This document shows positions 6,707 through 14,884 of a stretch of 40,031 nt of DNA, piece by piece. The DNA comes from Bacteroidales bacterium. GTDB lineage: Bacteria; Bacteroidota; Bacteroidia; Bacteroidales; UBA932. The notes beneath the pieces are model-generated. The model was not told the DNA's origin. It searched no databases and saw only the letters and a list, made by a program, of their open reading frames with translations. Both the position numbers and the translations under genes were made by a program. Position 1 is the first letter of the stretch; each line of letters begins with the position of its first letter. The DNA lies in NCBI GenBank assembly GCA_017472115.1, contig JAFUQW010000008.1:1-40031 (forward strand). Reading direction: 5' to 3'.

Positions 6707-8062
6707 ATGCAGGACATCAGACCGATTATCGACCCATCAAGACCAAAGGTCTATATAGAGACTTACGGCTGTCAGATGAATGTGAATGACAGCGAAGTCA
6801 TACTTTCAATACTTCAGGACGCCGGATATGCCCTCACGGAGGACATCGAAGAGGCATCCGTCATCCTTGCCAACACCTGCTCGATCAGAGATAACGCAGA
6901 GCAGAGGATATGGGGAAGGATAGACCAGTTCAGACTTCAGAAACGCAAGAGGGACGGAGTCATCATCGGAATCGTCGGATGCATGGCCGAAAGACTCAAG
7001 GACAAGCTTCTCGAGAAGGTTGACCTTGTGGCAGGTCCGGACTCCTACAGGAGCCTTCCGGAGCTTCTCAAGGCCATAAGACCGGACAATCCTCAGATCA
7101 ACGTCCTGCTCTCGCACGAAGAGACCTACGCCGACATCGCGCCTGTGAGACTCGACAAGAACGGCGTCTCGGCATTCATTTCCATAATGAGGGGATGCAA
7201 CAACGTATGCTCGTACTGCGTTGTGCCATACACCCGTGGCGCTGAAAGAAGCCGCGACCCCCAGACCATAGTGAACGAGGCCGCGACACTTTTCGCAAAC
7301 GGCTACAAGGAAGTGACCCTTCTCGGACAGAACGTCGATTCATATTACTGGAAGGACCCTGAGAATGCCGAATATAATGTGAATTTCGCGCAGCTTCTCG
7401 AAATGGTTGCAAAGATAAGTCCCGAACTCAGAGTCCGTTTCTCGACCTCTCACCCTAAGGATATCAGCGACGAGGTCATCTACACCATGGCCATGTACGA
7501 GAACATCTGCAAGCATATCCATCTTCCTGTCCAGTCAGGAAGCAGCATAATGCTCGAAAAGATGAGACGCAAATACGACAGGGAATGGTATCTTGAAAGA
7601 GTCGCCAAGATCCGCAGCGTCATCCCTGACTGCGGACTTACCACCGATGTGATCGCAGGATTCAGCGGCGAGACGGAGCAGGACCACAAGGATACGCTCA
7701 GCCTCATGGAGGAAGTCGTATTCGACTCGGCCTTCATGTTCGCTTACTCCGAGCGTCCGGGTACACTCGCATCAAAGAAATATCCTGACGACATCACATA
7801 CGAGCTCAAGACCGAAAGGCTCAACGAAATCATCGCACTTCAGGGCCGCATGAGCCTCAAGAGCAACGAGAAGGAAATCGGCAGGGAGCTGAAGGTACTG
7901 GTGGAAGGTCCTTCGAAGAAGAATCCCGACGAGCTATGCGGCAGGGCAAGCAGCAACAAGATGTGCGTATTTCCTTCACGTGGCGAGAAAGCAGGTGATT
8001 ACTGCCATGTAAGGGTAAAGTCGGTAACTTCGGCAACATTATTGTGCGAGAGGATTGACTGA
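6707..8062 (+). CDS. miaB: tRNA-2-methylthio-N6-dimethylallyladenosine synthase
   Basis: MiaB is a radical-SAM methylthiotransferase that adds a methylthio group to i6A at position 37 of tRNAs reading UNN codons. The 451-residue protein has all three parts. An N-terminal UPF0004 domain has cluster cysteines Cys22, Cys58 and Cys92. The radical-SAM CxxxCxxC is at Cys164, Cys168 and Cys171 (GCNNVCSYC). A C-terminal TRAM domain lies at about 385-450. The TYGCQMN opening separates it from RimO and MtaB relatives. The next gene, cls, starts 11 bp later, so the two probably share a transcript. Confidence 0.96.
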   Translation: MQDIRPIIDPSRPKVYIETYGCQMNVNDSEVILSILQDAGYALTEDIEEASVILANTCSIRDNAEQRIWGRIDQFRLQKRKRDGVIIGIVGCMAERLKDKLLEKVDLVAGPDSYRSLPELLKAIRPDNPQINVLLSHEETYADIAPVRLDKNGVSAFISIMRGCNNVCSYCVVPYTRGAERSRDPQTIVNEAATLFANGYKEVTLLGQNVDSYYWKDPENAEYNVNFAQLLEMVAKISPELRVRFSTSHPKDISDEVIYTMAMYENICKHIHLPVQSGSSIMLEKMRRKYDREWYLERVAKIRSVIPDCGLTTDVIAGFSGETEQDHKDTLSLMEEVVFDSAFMFAYSERPGTLASKKYPDDITYELKTERLNEIIALQGRMSLKSNEKEIGRELKVLVEGPSKKNPDELCGRASSNKMCVFPSRGEKAGDYCHVRVKSVTSATLLCERID

Positions 8063-8073
8063 CAGACATACAG

Positions 8074-9504
8074 ATGACACAGGCACTGACTATAATAGGA
8101 GGTCTATTCTTCCTGCTTCTCATAGTGGGAGCCATGCTTGTGATTTTGAATGACAATCAGGATTCGGGCAGAAAGGTAGCCTGGATCCTGATCATTGCCA
8201 TCCTGCCGGTCATCGGACTGTTGCTTTATCTTGCATTAGGACTCAATTTCCGCAAGCCGGGATTCTTCCAGCTTTACAACAGGACCTTCCTCAAAGAGTT
8301 TGAGGAGAAGGCAGACGGACAGACGAAGGAACTCCTTTTCGGAGATACCTGCAGCAGGGAGATACGCCAGCGCTATCAGAGTCTGAGCCGCCTTCTGAGC
8401 CGTGACAGCGGACTGACCGTCACCGACAACAACGAGATCGAGATCATCACATCGGGCGGGCGCAAGCTGGAGGCTCTCGTAAACGACCTTCTTGCCGCGA
8501 AGCACCATATTCATTTCGAATATTTCTATTTCCTGAAGGATGACGGAAGCCGCAGGATCAAGGAACTCCTCATGCAGAAGGCACGGGAAGGGGTGAAGGT
8601 ACGTTTCATCCATGAGAACATAGCCAACATAACCATCTGGCCGGGCTACTACAACGAGATGAAGAAGGCAGGAGTGGAGATCGTAAGGTTTACGGATCCC
8701 AACAGCTTTCTGCTCTCGAAGTTCAACTACCGCGACCACCGCAAGATCGTGGTCATCGACGGCAAGGTAGGATACACCGGAGGGATGAACATCGGCGACG
8801 ATTATTTCTTCCGCTGGCGCGACACGCACATGCGCATCACAGGAAATGCCGTGGCTTCTCTCCAGTACTGCTTCCTCAACTCATGGATAACGTCCGGAGG
8901 AAAGACAGAGGGCAGCTTCGATGAATTCTTCCCACAGAAAAGGGCCGTGCACGATGACAAACTGGTGCAGATAATCCCCGATGAACCGGACAGACAGTTC
9001 CCTATCCTGCACATGGGTGCTGTATGGACTGCACAGCATTCAAGCAGATACCTCTATATCCAGACTCCGTATTTCGTACCGCCAGAGCCTCTTCTGCTCG
9101 CACTCAAGTCCGCCGCCCTCAAGGGATGCGACGTGAGACTCATGGTTCCGGCCAAGGCAGACCTGTTCTTCATGGGGCCGGCCAACAAGTCTTTTTACAA
9201 GGAATGTCTTGAGGCGGGAATCCGGATCTTCGAGAAGGGAGGAAAGTTCATACATGCCAAGACTATGGTCTCGGACGACTACCTGTCGATCATCGGTTCG
9301 GCCAACATGGACTGCCGCAGCTTAGAGCTCAGCTACGAGATCAACGCATATGTCTATAACGAGGACATCGCCAAGAAGAACAAGAGGATATTCCTTGAAG
9401 ATCTCAAGGAGTGCCGGGAAATCAGTCTCGACGACTGGAACGACAGGCCATGGTACAGGAAGTTGACCCAGGCCGTCATGCGGCTTTTCGCTCCGCTGCT
9501 TTAG
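8074..9504 (+). CDS. cls: Cardiolipin synthase
   Basis: A 476-residue membrane-bound phospholipase-D-family enzyme that condenses phosphatidylglycerol into cardiolipin. Two N-terminal transmembrane helices span about residues 5-25 and 35-57 (the PLDc_N region). Two complete HKD motifs follow: His222-Lys224-Asp229 (HRKIVVIDG) and His394-Lys396-Asp401 (HAKTMVSDD), each with the GS/GGxN partner (GGMNIG; GSANMD). The length and domain order are standard for bacterial Cls. It lies 11 bp after miaB and is convergent with the M23 gene. Confidence 0.94.
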   Translation: MTQALTIIGGLFFLLLIVGAMLVILNDNQDSGRKVAWILIIAILPVIGLLLYLALGLNFRKPGFFQLYNRTFLKEFEEKADGQTKELLFGDTCSREIRQRYQSLSRLLSRDSGLTVTDNNEIEIITSGGRKLEALVNDLLAAKHHIHFEYFYFLKDDGSRRIKELLMQKAREGVKVRFIHENIANITIWPGYYNEMKKAGVEIVRFTDPNSFLLSKFNYRDHRKIVVIDGKVGYTGGMNIGDDYFFRWRDTHMRITGNAVASLQYCFLNSWITSGGKTEGSFDEFFPQKRAVHDDKLVQIIPDEPDRQFPILHMGAVWTAQHSSRYLYIQTPYFVPPEPLLLALKSAALKGCDVRLMVPAKADLFFMGPANKSFYKECLEAGIRIFEKGGKFIHAKTMVSDDYLSIIGSANMDCRSLELSYEINAYVYNEDIAKKNKRIFLEDLKECREISLDDWNDRPWYRKLTQAVMRLFAPLL

Positions 9505-9508
9505 CGGA
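9492..9508. terminator. Short GC-rich hairpin over the cls stop codon
   Basis: A 6-bp stem (9492-9497 with 9503-9508, 5-nt loop) overlaps the stop codon at 9502-9504 in the 26-bp gap to the convergent M23 gene. It has no T-run on either side, so it is only a weak terminator candidate. Confidence 0.25.
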
Positions 9509-9530
9509 ACGCCATACCCGGACCATAAAA

Positions 9531-10814
9531 TCACAGAAGTTCGAAAAGACCGGCAGCGACAGAGGCAGCCCGAATGGTGTCGATGCGGGCGCGGCTGTCA
9601 GCATATGCGGCTTCGAATGCCGGTCTGAATTCCGCCTTCAGCGGTTCTGCAGGAGGTGAATCCATCTTGAGAGGATTGATCGGGGTTCCGTTCTTCCACA
9701 CACGGAAATCGAGATGCGGCCCTGTCGAGCGGCCTGTCGAACCGACATATCCTATGACCTGACCCTGACGGACCCTCTGGCCGACCTTGAGTCCGGGACC
9801 GTATTTCGAAAGATGGAGATATGCAGTCTTATAGACAGAATTGTGAGTGATCCTGACTGTGTTGCCGCCGGCGCCTTCATATTTCATGCTTGTCACCACA
9901 CCGTCACCGATGGACATCACCGGAGTGCCCTTCGGTGCGGCATAATCGACTCCTGTGTGAGGCTGCACCCTGCGTGTGACAGGATGTCTGCGTGCATATG
10001 AAAATCCGGAACTGATGCGGGAGAATTTCAGAGGAGCCTTGAGGAAGGCCTTGCGCATGCTCTCTCCCTTTTCGTTCCACCAGATATTGCCTCCGTCGCC
10101 TGCATTGTACATAACCATAGGGAAATCCTGTCCCGAATGGGTGAATACCGCATATCGCACCGTATCTATCGCTATAACCTCCCCGTCACACACCTTTTCT
10201 TCATAGAGCACCTTGAAACGGTCGCCTTTCTGGAGACCGAAGAAGTCAACGGTCCATGCATAGATGTCGGAAAGATCGCTCACCAGCAGAGGCGAGACTC
10301 CGGCATCGGTCATGTCAACCCAGAGAGAGTTCTGAATGGTCACATCTGCATATCTCTGCTCTATGGAAACGGGCTTGTCATACACCCAGGCCTCATATGG
10401 AGGCTGACAGCGGAAGACGATCTGACTGCCACGGTACCGGTCATATACCAGATACTGCAGGGATTCCTCGGCTTCGCCCGGAGTGACGGAATAATATGCC
10501 GCATAGGTATTTCCCACACGGAGGTTGCGCGGATCAAACACGGTATCAGTTGCCTGAGTCAGATCGTATGCCTCACGCGCATTCAGGCCGAGCTTTTCGA
10601 GAAGTGTGGAAAAGAACTGTCCGTTCTTGACCTTGCCTTCTTCACATCGCAACGAATCCAGACCGAAGATGTCGGCCAAAGGCTCATGGGACGCCATCCT
10701 TTCGGCCGGAGATTCCGCTACAGTAACTTCCTGTTCCGCCATATGGATTTCCTCCGGTGCTCTGTTACACGAAACGGCTGCGATACAAAATAGTGTAAGA
10801 ATTACTTTTTTCAT
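9531..10814 (-). CDS. M23-family peptidoglycan endopeptidase lipoprotein
   Basis: A LytM-type zinc metallopeptidase expected to cut peptide crosslinks of peptidoglycan in the periplasm. I choose the ATG at 10814 because it starts the lipoprotein signal MKKVILTLFCIAAVSC; the in-frame ATG at 10847 would put 11 polar residues before it. The 427-residue protein has an N-terminal region with LysM/OapA-like spacing (about 60-230), then the M23 domain (about 275-380). The first zinc-ligand motif is HTGVDYAAPKGTPV, with HLS and GPHLDFRVW later, so the catalytic set looks intact. It is transcribed divergently from the division cluster. Confidence 0.9.
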   Translation of the reverse strand: MKKVILTLFCIAAVSCNRAPEEIHMAEQEVTVAESPAERMASHEPLADIFGLDSLRCEEGKVKNGQFFSTLLEKLGLNAREAYDLTQATDTVFDPRNLRVGNTYAAYYSVTPGEAEESLQYLVYDRYRGSQIVFRCQPPYEAWVYDKPVSIEQRYADVTIQNSLWVDMTDAGVSPLLVSDLSDIYAWTVDFFGLQKGDRFKVLYEEKVCDGEVIAIDTVRYAVFTHSGQDFPMVMYNAGDGGNIWWNEKGESMRKAFLKAPLKFSRISSGFSYARRHPVTRRVQPHTGVDYAAPKGTPVMSIGDGVVTSMKYEGAGGNTVRITHNSVYKTAYLHLSKYGPGLKVGQRVRQGQVIGYVGSTGRSTGPHLDFRVWKNGTPINPLKMDSPPAEPLKAEFRPAFEAAYADSRARIDTIRAASVAAGLFELL

Positions 10815-10927
10815 GGTGGCTGTGGCCGGCAAATTATTATTATTCAATGAATTAAGTGTTGTCGGGCCACCTTAAACAGCATGCCCTTCAAGCATCAAAC
10901 TATTATAAATCAAACAGTTATCCGGCA

Positions 10928-10935
10928 CAAATATA
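10928..10935 (-). promoter_or_regulatory. -7 box candidate for the M23 gene
   Basis: The minus strand reads TATATTTG (10935-10928). This would give a leader of about 105 nt before the ATG at 10814. No TTTG is found 19-21 bp upstream, so it rests on the -7 match alone. Confidence 0.4.
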
Positions 10936-10964
10936 CAACTAAATTTCGGGCTGTTGATAATTTT

Positions 10965-11010
10965 GTGGAAAATTTTGGAAGAAAGTGGGAAAAAGTGGGA
11001 AAAAGTTTGT
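10965..11010 (+). promoter_or_regulatory. Probable MraZ operator, 10-bp-phased repeats
   Basis: Hexamers repeat at exactly 10-bp steps: GTGGAA (10965), TTGGAA (10975), GTGGGA (10985), GTGGGA (10995) and a diverged GTTTGT (11005). MraZ of other bacteria binds direct TGGGN-type repeats of this period upstream of its own gene, so this is the expected autoregulatory site. Its last unit overlaps the -7 box at 11010. Confidence 0.75.
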
Positions 11011-11017
11011 AATTTTG
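11010..11017 (+). promoter_or_regulatory. -7 box of the dcw operon
   Basis: TAATTTTG matches TAnnTTTG and lies 24 bp before the mraZ ATG. The usual -33 TTTG is replaced by the GTGGGA repeats, which suggests that bound MraZ and polymerase would compete. Confidence 0.6.
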
Positions 11018-11041
11018 CCACACTCTATAGTACGCACTGAT

Positions 11042-11494
11042 ATGAACGGATTTTTCGGACGACATAGCGCAAAAGTCGATGACAAGGGAAGACTCGTGAT
11101 TCCTTCTGCCATCAAGGGAGTCGTGCCGGAAGACCGGATGCAGTTCGTCATCAGGAAGGACATGCACTCGGACTGCCTCGAAATGTTCACCTACTCCGAA
11201 TGGGAGGTGATGTCCCAGGCCGTCAGATCAAGACTCGACCTCGCCTTCGATGACGACCACATCAGGTACTGGAGGACATACATGAGCAATACGGTGACAG
11301 TGACACCTGACGCCAGGCTCGGAAGAATAACCATCCCGAAAGAGATCTTGGACGCGGCAGGCATCACCAAAGACGTAGTGTTCCTCGGCGTTGACTACAA
11401 GGTCGAGATCTGGGCAAAGGAGAAGATTGACGGAGGCTGCCTCACCCCTGAGGAGTTCCGTCTGATGGGAAAGAAAATTTCGGGTCGTATTTAA
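11042..11494 (+). CDS. mraZ: Transcriptional regulator MraZ
   Basis: A 150-residue DNA-binding protein of the double SpoVT-AbrB fold that regulates the division and cell-wall cluster it heads. The start at 11042 gives the conserved opening MNGFFGRHSAKVDDKGRL. The two repeats carry DDKGRLVIPS (about 14-23) and DARLGRITIPKEI (about 90-102). The in-frame ATG at 10985 would place the promoter and operator inside the gene and is rejected. The next gene, rsmH, follows after 15 bp. Confidence 0.95.
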   Translation: MNGFFGRHSAKVDDKGRLVIPSAIKGVVPEDRMQFVIRKDMHSDCLEMFTYSEWEVMSQAVRSRLDLAFDDDHIRYWRTYMSNTVTVTPDARLGRITIPKEILDAAGITKDVVFLGVDYKVEIWAKEKIDGGCLTPEEFRLMGKKISGRI

Positions 11495-11509
11495 TGAGGA
11501 GGCCTGAAA

Positions 11510-12415
11510 ATGTCCGAGTACCACACACCAGTCCTGCTTGATGAAAGCGTTTCCGCTTTGATCAGCTCAACATCAGGAATATACGCAGACGCCACATTCG
11601 GCGGAGGAGGACATACCGGAGAGATTCTCAGGAGGCTGTCCCCTGAGGGACGCGTCATCTCCTTCGACAGGGATAGCGACGCGATAGCCAATCGTCCTGA
11701 TGACGAGAGACTTACATTGATAAGGAGCGACTTCCGCTGGATCCACAACCATATCCTCAATCAGGGATATAAGGACGGCATAGACGGAGTGCTTGCCGAT
11801 CTGGGAGTGTCGTCGCACCAGTTCGACACGGCGGAGCGAGGATTCTCGTTCAGATACGAAGCACCTCTCGACATGAGGATGAATCAGGAGGCCACCACTA
11901 CGGCCGCCGACATAATAAACGGATACGGACAGCAGGATCTTGAAAGAATCCTCAGGCTTTATGGTGAAGTTGACAACAGCCGTAAGATAGCCCAGCTCAT
12001 ATGCAAGGCGCGAGAGACATCGGAGATAAGGACCACCTCTGAGCTTGGCAAGGCGATAGAGAGTGCACTTCCGAAGTTTGCCGAACACAAGTTCCTGGCG
12101 AAGGTCTATCAGGCCTTGAGGATAGAAGTCAACCAGGAGATGAAGTCTCTCGAGAAATTCCTGAGCGGAGCGGCGAAGTCCCTCAGGACGGGCGGCAGAC
12201 TCGTGGTGATAACCTACCACTCCTTAGAGGACAGGATGGTGAAGAACTTCATCAAGACGGGGAACATAGAGGGAAAGGTGGAGAAGGATTTCTACGGCAA
12301 CATCACCGCGCCGCTGAGCACCGTGAACCGCAAGCCGATCCTGCCGCAGGAAAGCGAGATCGCGGCGAACACAAGGGCACGAAGTGCCAAATTGAGAATA
12401 GCGGAAAAGATATAG
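11510..12415 (+). CDS. rsmH: 16S rRNA (cytosine1402-N4)-methyltransferase
   Basis: RsmH (MraW) methylates N4 of C1402 in 16S rRNA using S-adenosylmethionine. The 301-residue protein opens with YHTPVLLDE and has the SAM-binding glycine loop FGGGGHT at about 30-36. A GVLADLGVSSHQFD motif and the GGRLVVITYHSLEDR motif near residue 230 complete the family signature. There is a perfect family-length match, and it is placed second in the cluster as in most bacteria. A plausible GAGG lies a few bases before the ATG, one of the few Shine-Dalgarno-like sites in the window. Confidence 0.97.
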   Translation: MSEYHTPVLLDESVSALISSTSGIYADATFGGGGHTGEILRRLSPEGRVISFDRDSDAIANRPDDERLTLIRSDFRWIHNHILNQGYKDGIDGVLADLGVSSHQFDTAERGFSFRYEAPLDMRMNQEATTTAADIINGYGQQDLERILRLYGEVDNSRKIAQLICKARETSEIRTTSELGKAIESALPKFAEHKFLAKVYQALRIEVNQEMKSLEKFLSGAAKSLRTGGRLVVITYHSLEDRMVKNFIKTGNIEGKVEKDFYGNITAPLSTVNRKPILPQESEIAANTRARSAKLRIAEKI

Positions 12416-12419
12416 GGAG

Positions 12420-12776
12420 ATGGGATTGTTCAGTAACTGGAGCTGGAAAGCGGCGGCAAACGCCGTAAAGGAGTTCATCATCGCTCTCGGACGAGGTGAC
12501 CTCGTACTCCGCATGAGGATTGACCGTGCCTTTCCTTATATATTATGGACATTTCTCCTCGGATGCGTAAGCATCTGGTGGAGCTATATGACAGAGCAGA
12601 CCATGCTCAAGGTCGAAAGGAACAAGGACATAATCACGAACCTGAAGATCGAGCACGCGCAGAAGACATATGAGACAGTCAGCTTGGACAAATTGACAAC
12701 TGTGGAGGCCCTGCTGACGGAAATGGAATCGGATGTGAAGCCACCACAGAAACCGGCAGATGTATTGAAGAAATGA
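12420..12776 (+). CDS. ftsL: FtsL-like division protein
   Basis: A 118-residue bitopic protein with a cytoplasmic N-terminus, one transmembrane helix (about 40-57, PYILWTFLLGCVSIWW) and an extracytoplasmic helical stretch of about 60 residues likely to form a coiled coil. The sequence is too diverged for a confident match, but size, topology and position between rsmH and ftsI are those of FtsL in Bacteroidota, which bridges FtsQ/FtsB-type proteins to FtsW/FtsI. Its end overlaps the next start by 4 bp (ATGA), indicating translational coupling. Confidence 0.8.
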   Translation: MGLFSNWSWKAAANAVKEFIIALGRGDLVLRMRIDRAFPYILWTFLLGCVSIWWSYMTEQTMLKVERNKDIITNLKIEHAQKTYETVSLDKLTTVEALLTEMESDVKPPQKPADVLKK

Positions 12777-14884
12777 CAGACCAGGAAAGAAACAACGACA
12801 ACGGATTGAGAATCAGCAGACTTCTCAGAAGGCTGTACTGGTTCTTTCTTGCTCTGTCCGTCTGGATAATCGGTCAGACGATATACATCCAGACAGGGTG
12901 GGAGCCTAAGCCGGAGCTGGAAAAGCATTTCATGCCGAGAAGATACCGGGAGACGGAAAAGCCGGAAAGGGGCGCAATCCTCGACCATGACGGGAAGCTG
13001 CTGGCAATATCCACACCGATTTACGACATCTTCATGGACTGTACGGTCAGAAGAGAGGAATTCGAGGCCAAGGAAAAGGGAGATTCACTGGAAGACGTGT
13101 GGTTAGGGAAGGCAGACCTGCTGAGCAGGGAACTTCCCAAGGTCCTCGCAAAGGATGGCAAGACATACGAATACTACAGTGACCTGATCACGACCAAGAG
13201 ATACATGAAGTCCGGCACCTATGTGCCTATCACGAAGAACATCGACCACAGCACTTATTTAGAGCTGAGGTCGCTTCCGCTCTATAACGAGGGGGCCAAT
13301 GCCGGAGGAATAATCGTAGAGGAACATGACAACAGGCAGTACCCCTACGGAATCTACAAGGTGATCGGCAGCGTAAAGATCAACAAGGAGGATCCCGACC
13401 AGAATGTCTATCTCGGTCTGGACGGACAATATGACTACATCCTCAGGGGCAAGGAAGGCTCGCAGTGGATGAGAAAGACCGACAGGGGCACCATATCCGA
13501 TCCCGACAGCACAGTCGTTGAAGTCGAGGACGGAATGGACGTAAGGACGACGCTGGACATAGGAATCCAGCAGATAGCATCGAAGGCATTGAGGGCCAAC
13601 ATCGAATCCGATCCTGAAATCCAGGGCGGCTGTGCCGTGGTGATGGATGTCGAGACCGGAGCAATAAAGGCGATGGTCAACCTGCTCAAGAACACGGATG
13701 GAGAGCTCGGAGAGATCTACAATCTGGCAATAGGACGTGCAGGTGAACCGGGATCGGTGTTCAAGACAGCCACATTGATGACACTTCTTGAGGAGGGCAA
13801 GACCACACTCAGCTCCGTCTATAAGACAAACGGAGGCAGGATGCACGACTTCGACATCGAACCGTGCCAGGAGACGATAAGGTATGAGAACAAGACAAAA
13901 AAGAAAACCATAACCGTAGAGGACGCGCTGAAGGTGTCTTCGAACTATATATTCAGGAGGATAGTGGCGGACAATTACATACAGTGTCCCGAGCAGTTCG
14001 TCAACAAACTGTATTCCTACAATCTGCATGACGCATATGCTTTCGACCTCACGGAAAAAGGAAGCAGACCGAAACTGCCTGTCCCTGACCCCAAGATGAA
14101 CAGATACGACCTCGTGTCCGTGGCCATCGGATATAATGTCACAGAGACTCCGCTCAACATCGTGACATTCTACAATGCCATAGCAAACGGCGGAAAGATG
14201 ATGAAGCCGTATCTGATAGAATCATATGAGAAGGACGGCAGGACAGAACGTAAATTCGGTCCGGAAATCCTCAACGGGGCTATCTGTTCGGAGGCTACTG
14301 CGGATTCCCTGACCAGGGCGCTGACCATGGTGACGCTGGAAGGAACTGCTGCCACGAGGCTCCGTAACGCGAAGTGCACCGTGGCCGGCAAGACCGGAAC
14401 CGCCCGCGTGGTACTTGAAGCAGCCGACAAGCCGAAGCGGGGAGATCAATACGTGTCTGTTGACGGATTGAGAAGGTATCAGGCGACATTTGTAGGATTC
14501 TTCCCTGCCGAACAGCCGAAATACACTGCGATAGTAGTACTATACACTGAGCTGAGAAAGACCAGCATAGGAGGAGGAAATCTTCCGGCCTTGACCTTCA
14601 AGCAGATAGTTGACGACATCTGGGCCATGGACAGCTCATGGGGAAAAGAACTGGAAGCCACAGGGGAAGTGCCTCAGATGAGGGCGCAGCGTATCTCGAC
14701 AGTCTCCGTAAGCAGCTCCAGAGTACCGGATCTGAAAGGAATGGGACTGAAGGACGCCCTCTATGCGATAGAGAACAGCGGATACAGGTGCAGGTACGAA
14801 GGAGTAGGGCATGTGGCCGAGCAGTCTCCGGCCGCCGGAAAGGAATATAAGAAAGGTGAAACCATCAAAATAAGACTCAGATGA
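12773..14884 (+). CDS. ftsI: Septal penicillin-binding protein 3 (peptidoglycan transpeptidase) with PASTA domain
   Basis: A 703-residue class B penicillin-binding protein that crosslinks septal peptidoglycan with FtsW. A transmembrane anchor (about 21-40) is followed by the dimerisation/pedestal domain with RGAILDHDG (about 66-74). The transpeptidase domain has all three active-site motifs: Ser328-Val-Phe-Lys331, Ser389-Ser-Asn391 and Lys540-Thr-Gly-Thr543. One PASTA domain closes the protein (about 645-703). PASTA tails are usual in Bacteroidota FtsI but absent from E. coli PBP3. It is coupled to ftsL and to murE by 4-bp overlaps. Confidence 0.95.
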   Translation: MTDQERNNDNGLRISRLLRRLYWFFLALSVWIIGQTIYIQTGWEPKPELEKHFMPRRYRETEKPERGAILDHDGKLLAISTPIYDIFMDCTVRREEFEAKEKGDSLEDVWLGKADLLSRELPKVLAKDGKTYEYYSDLITTKRYMKSGTYVPITKNIDHSTYLELRSLPLYNEGANAGGIIVEEHDNRQYPYGIYKVIGSVKINKEDPDQNVYLGLDGQYDYILRGKEGSQWMRKTDRGTISDPDSTVVEVEDGMDVRTTLDIGIQQIASKALRANIESDPEIQGGCAVVMDVETGAIKAMVNLLKNTDGELGEIYNLAIGRAGEPGSVFKTATLMTLLEEGKTTLSSVYKTNGGRMHDFDIEPCQETIRYENKTKKKTITVEDALKVSSNYIFRRIVADNYIQCPEQFVNKLYSYNLHDAYAFDLTEKGSRPKLPVPDPKMNRYDLVSVAIGYNVTETPLNIVTFYNAIANGGKMMKPYLIESYEKDGRTERKFGPEILNGAICSEATADSLTRALTMVTLEGTAATRLRNAKCTVAGKTGTARVVLEAADKPKRGDQYVSVDGLRRYQATFVGFFPAEQPKYTAIVVLYTELRKTSIGGGNLPALTFKQIVDDIWAMDSSWGKELEATGEVPQMRAQRISTVSVSSSRVPDLKGMGLKDALYAIENSGYRCRYEGVGHVAEQSPAAGKEYKKGETIKIRLR

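Noticed and set aside
10815..10873. A regulatory hairpin from GGTGGC and GCCACC in the M23 leader
   Set aside because: Only 6 bp pair across about 45 nt, which is expected by chance in this composition.
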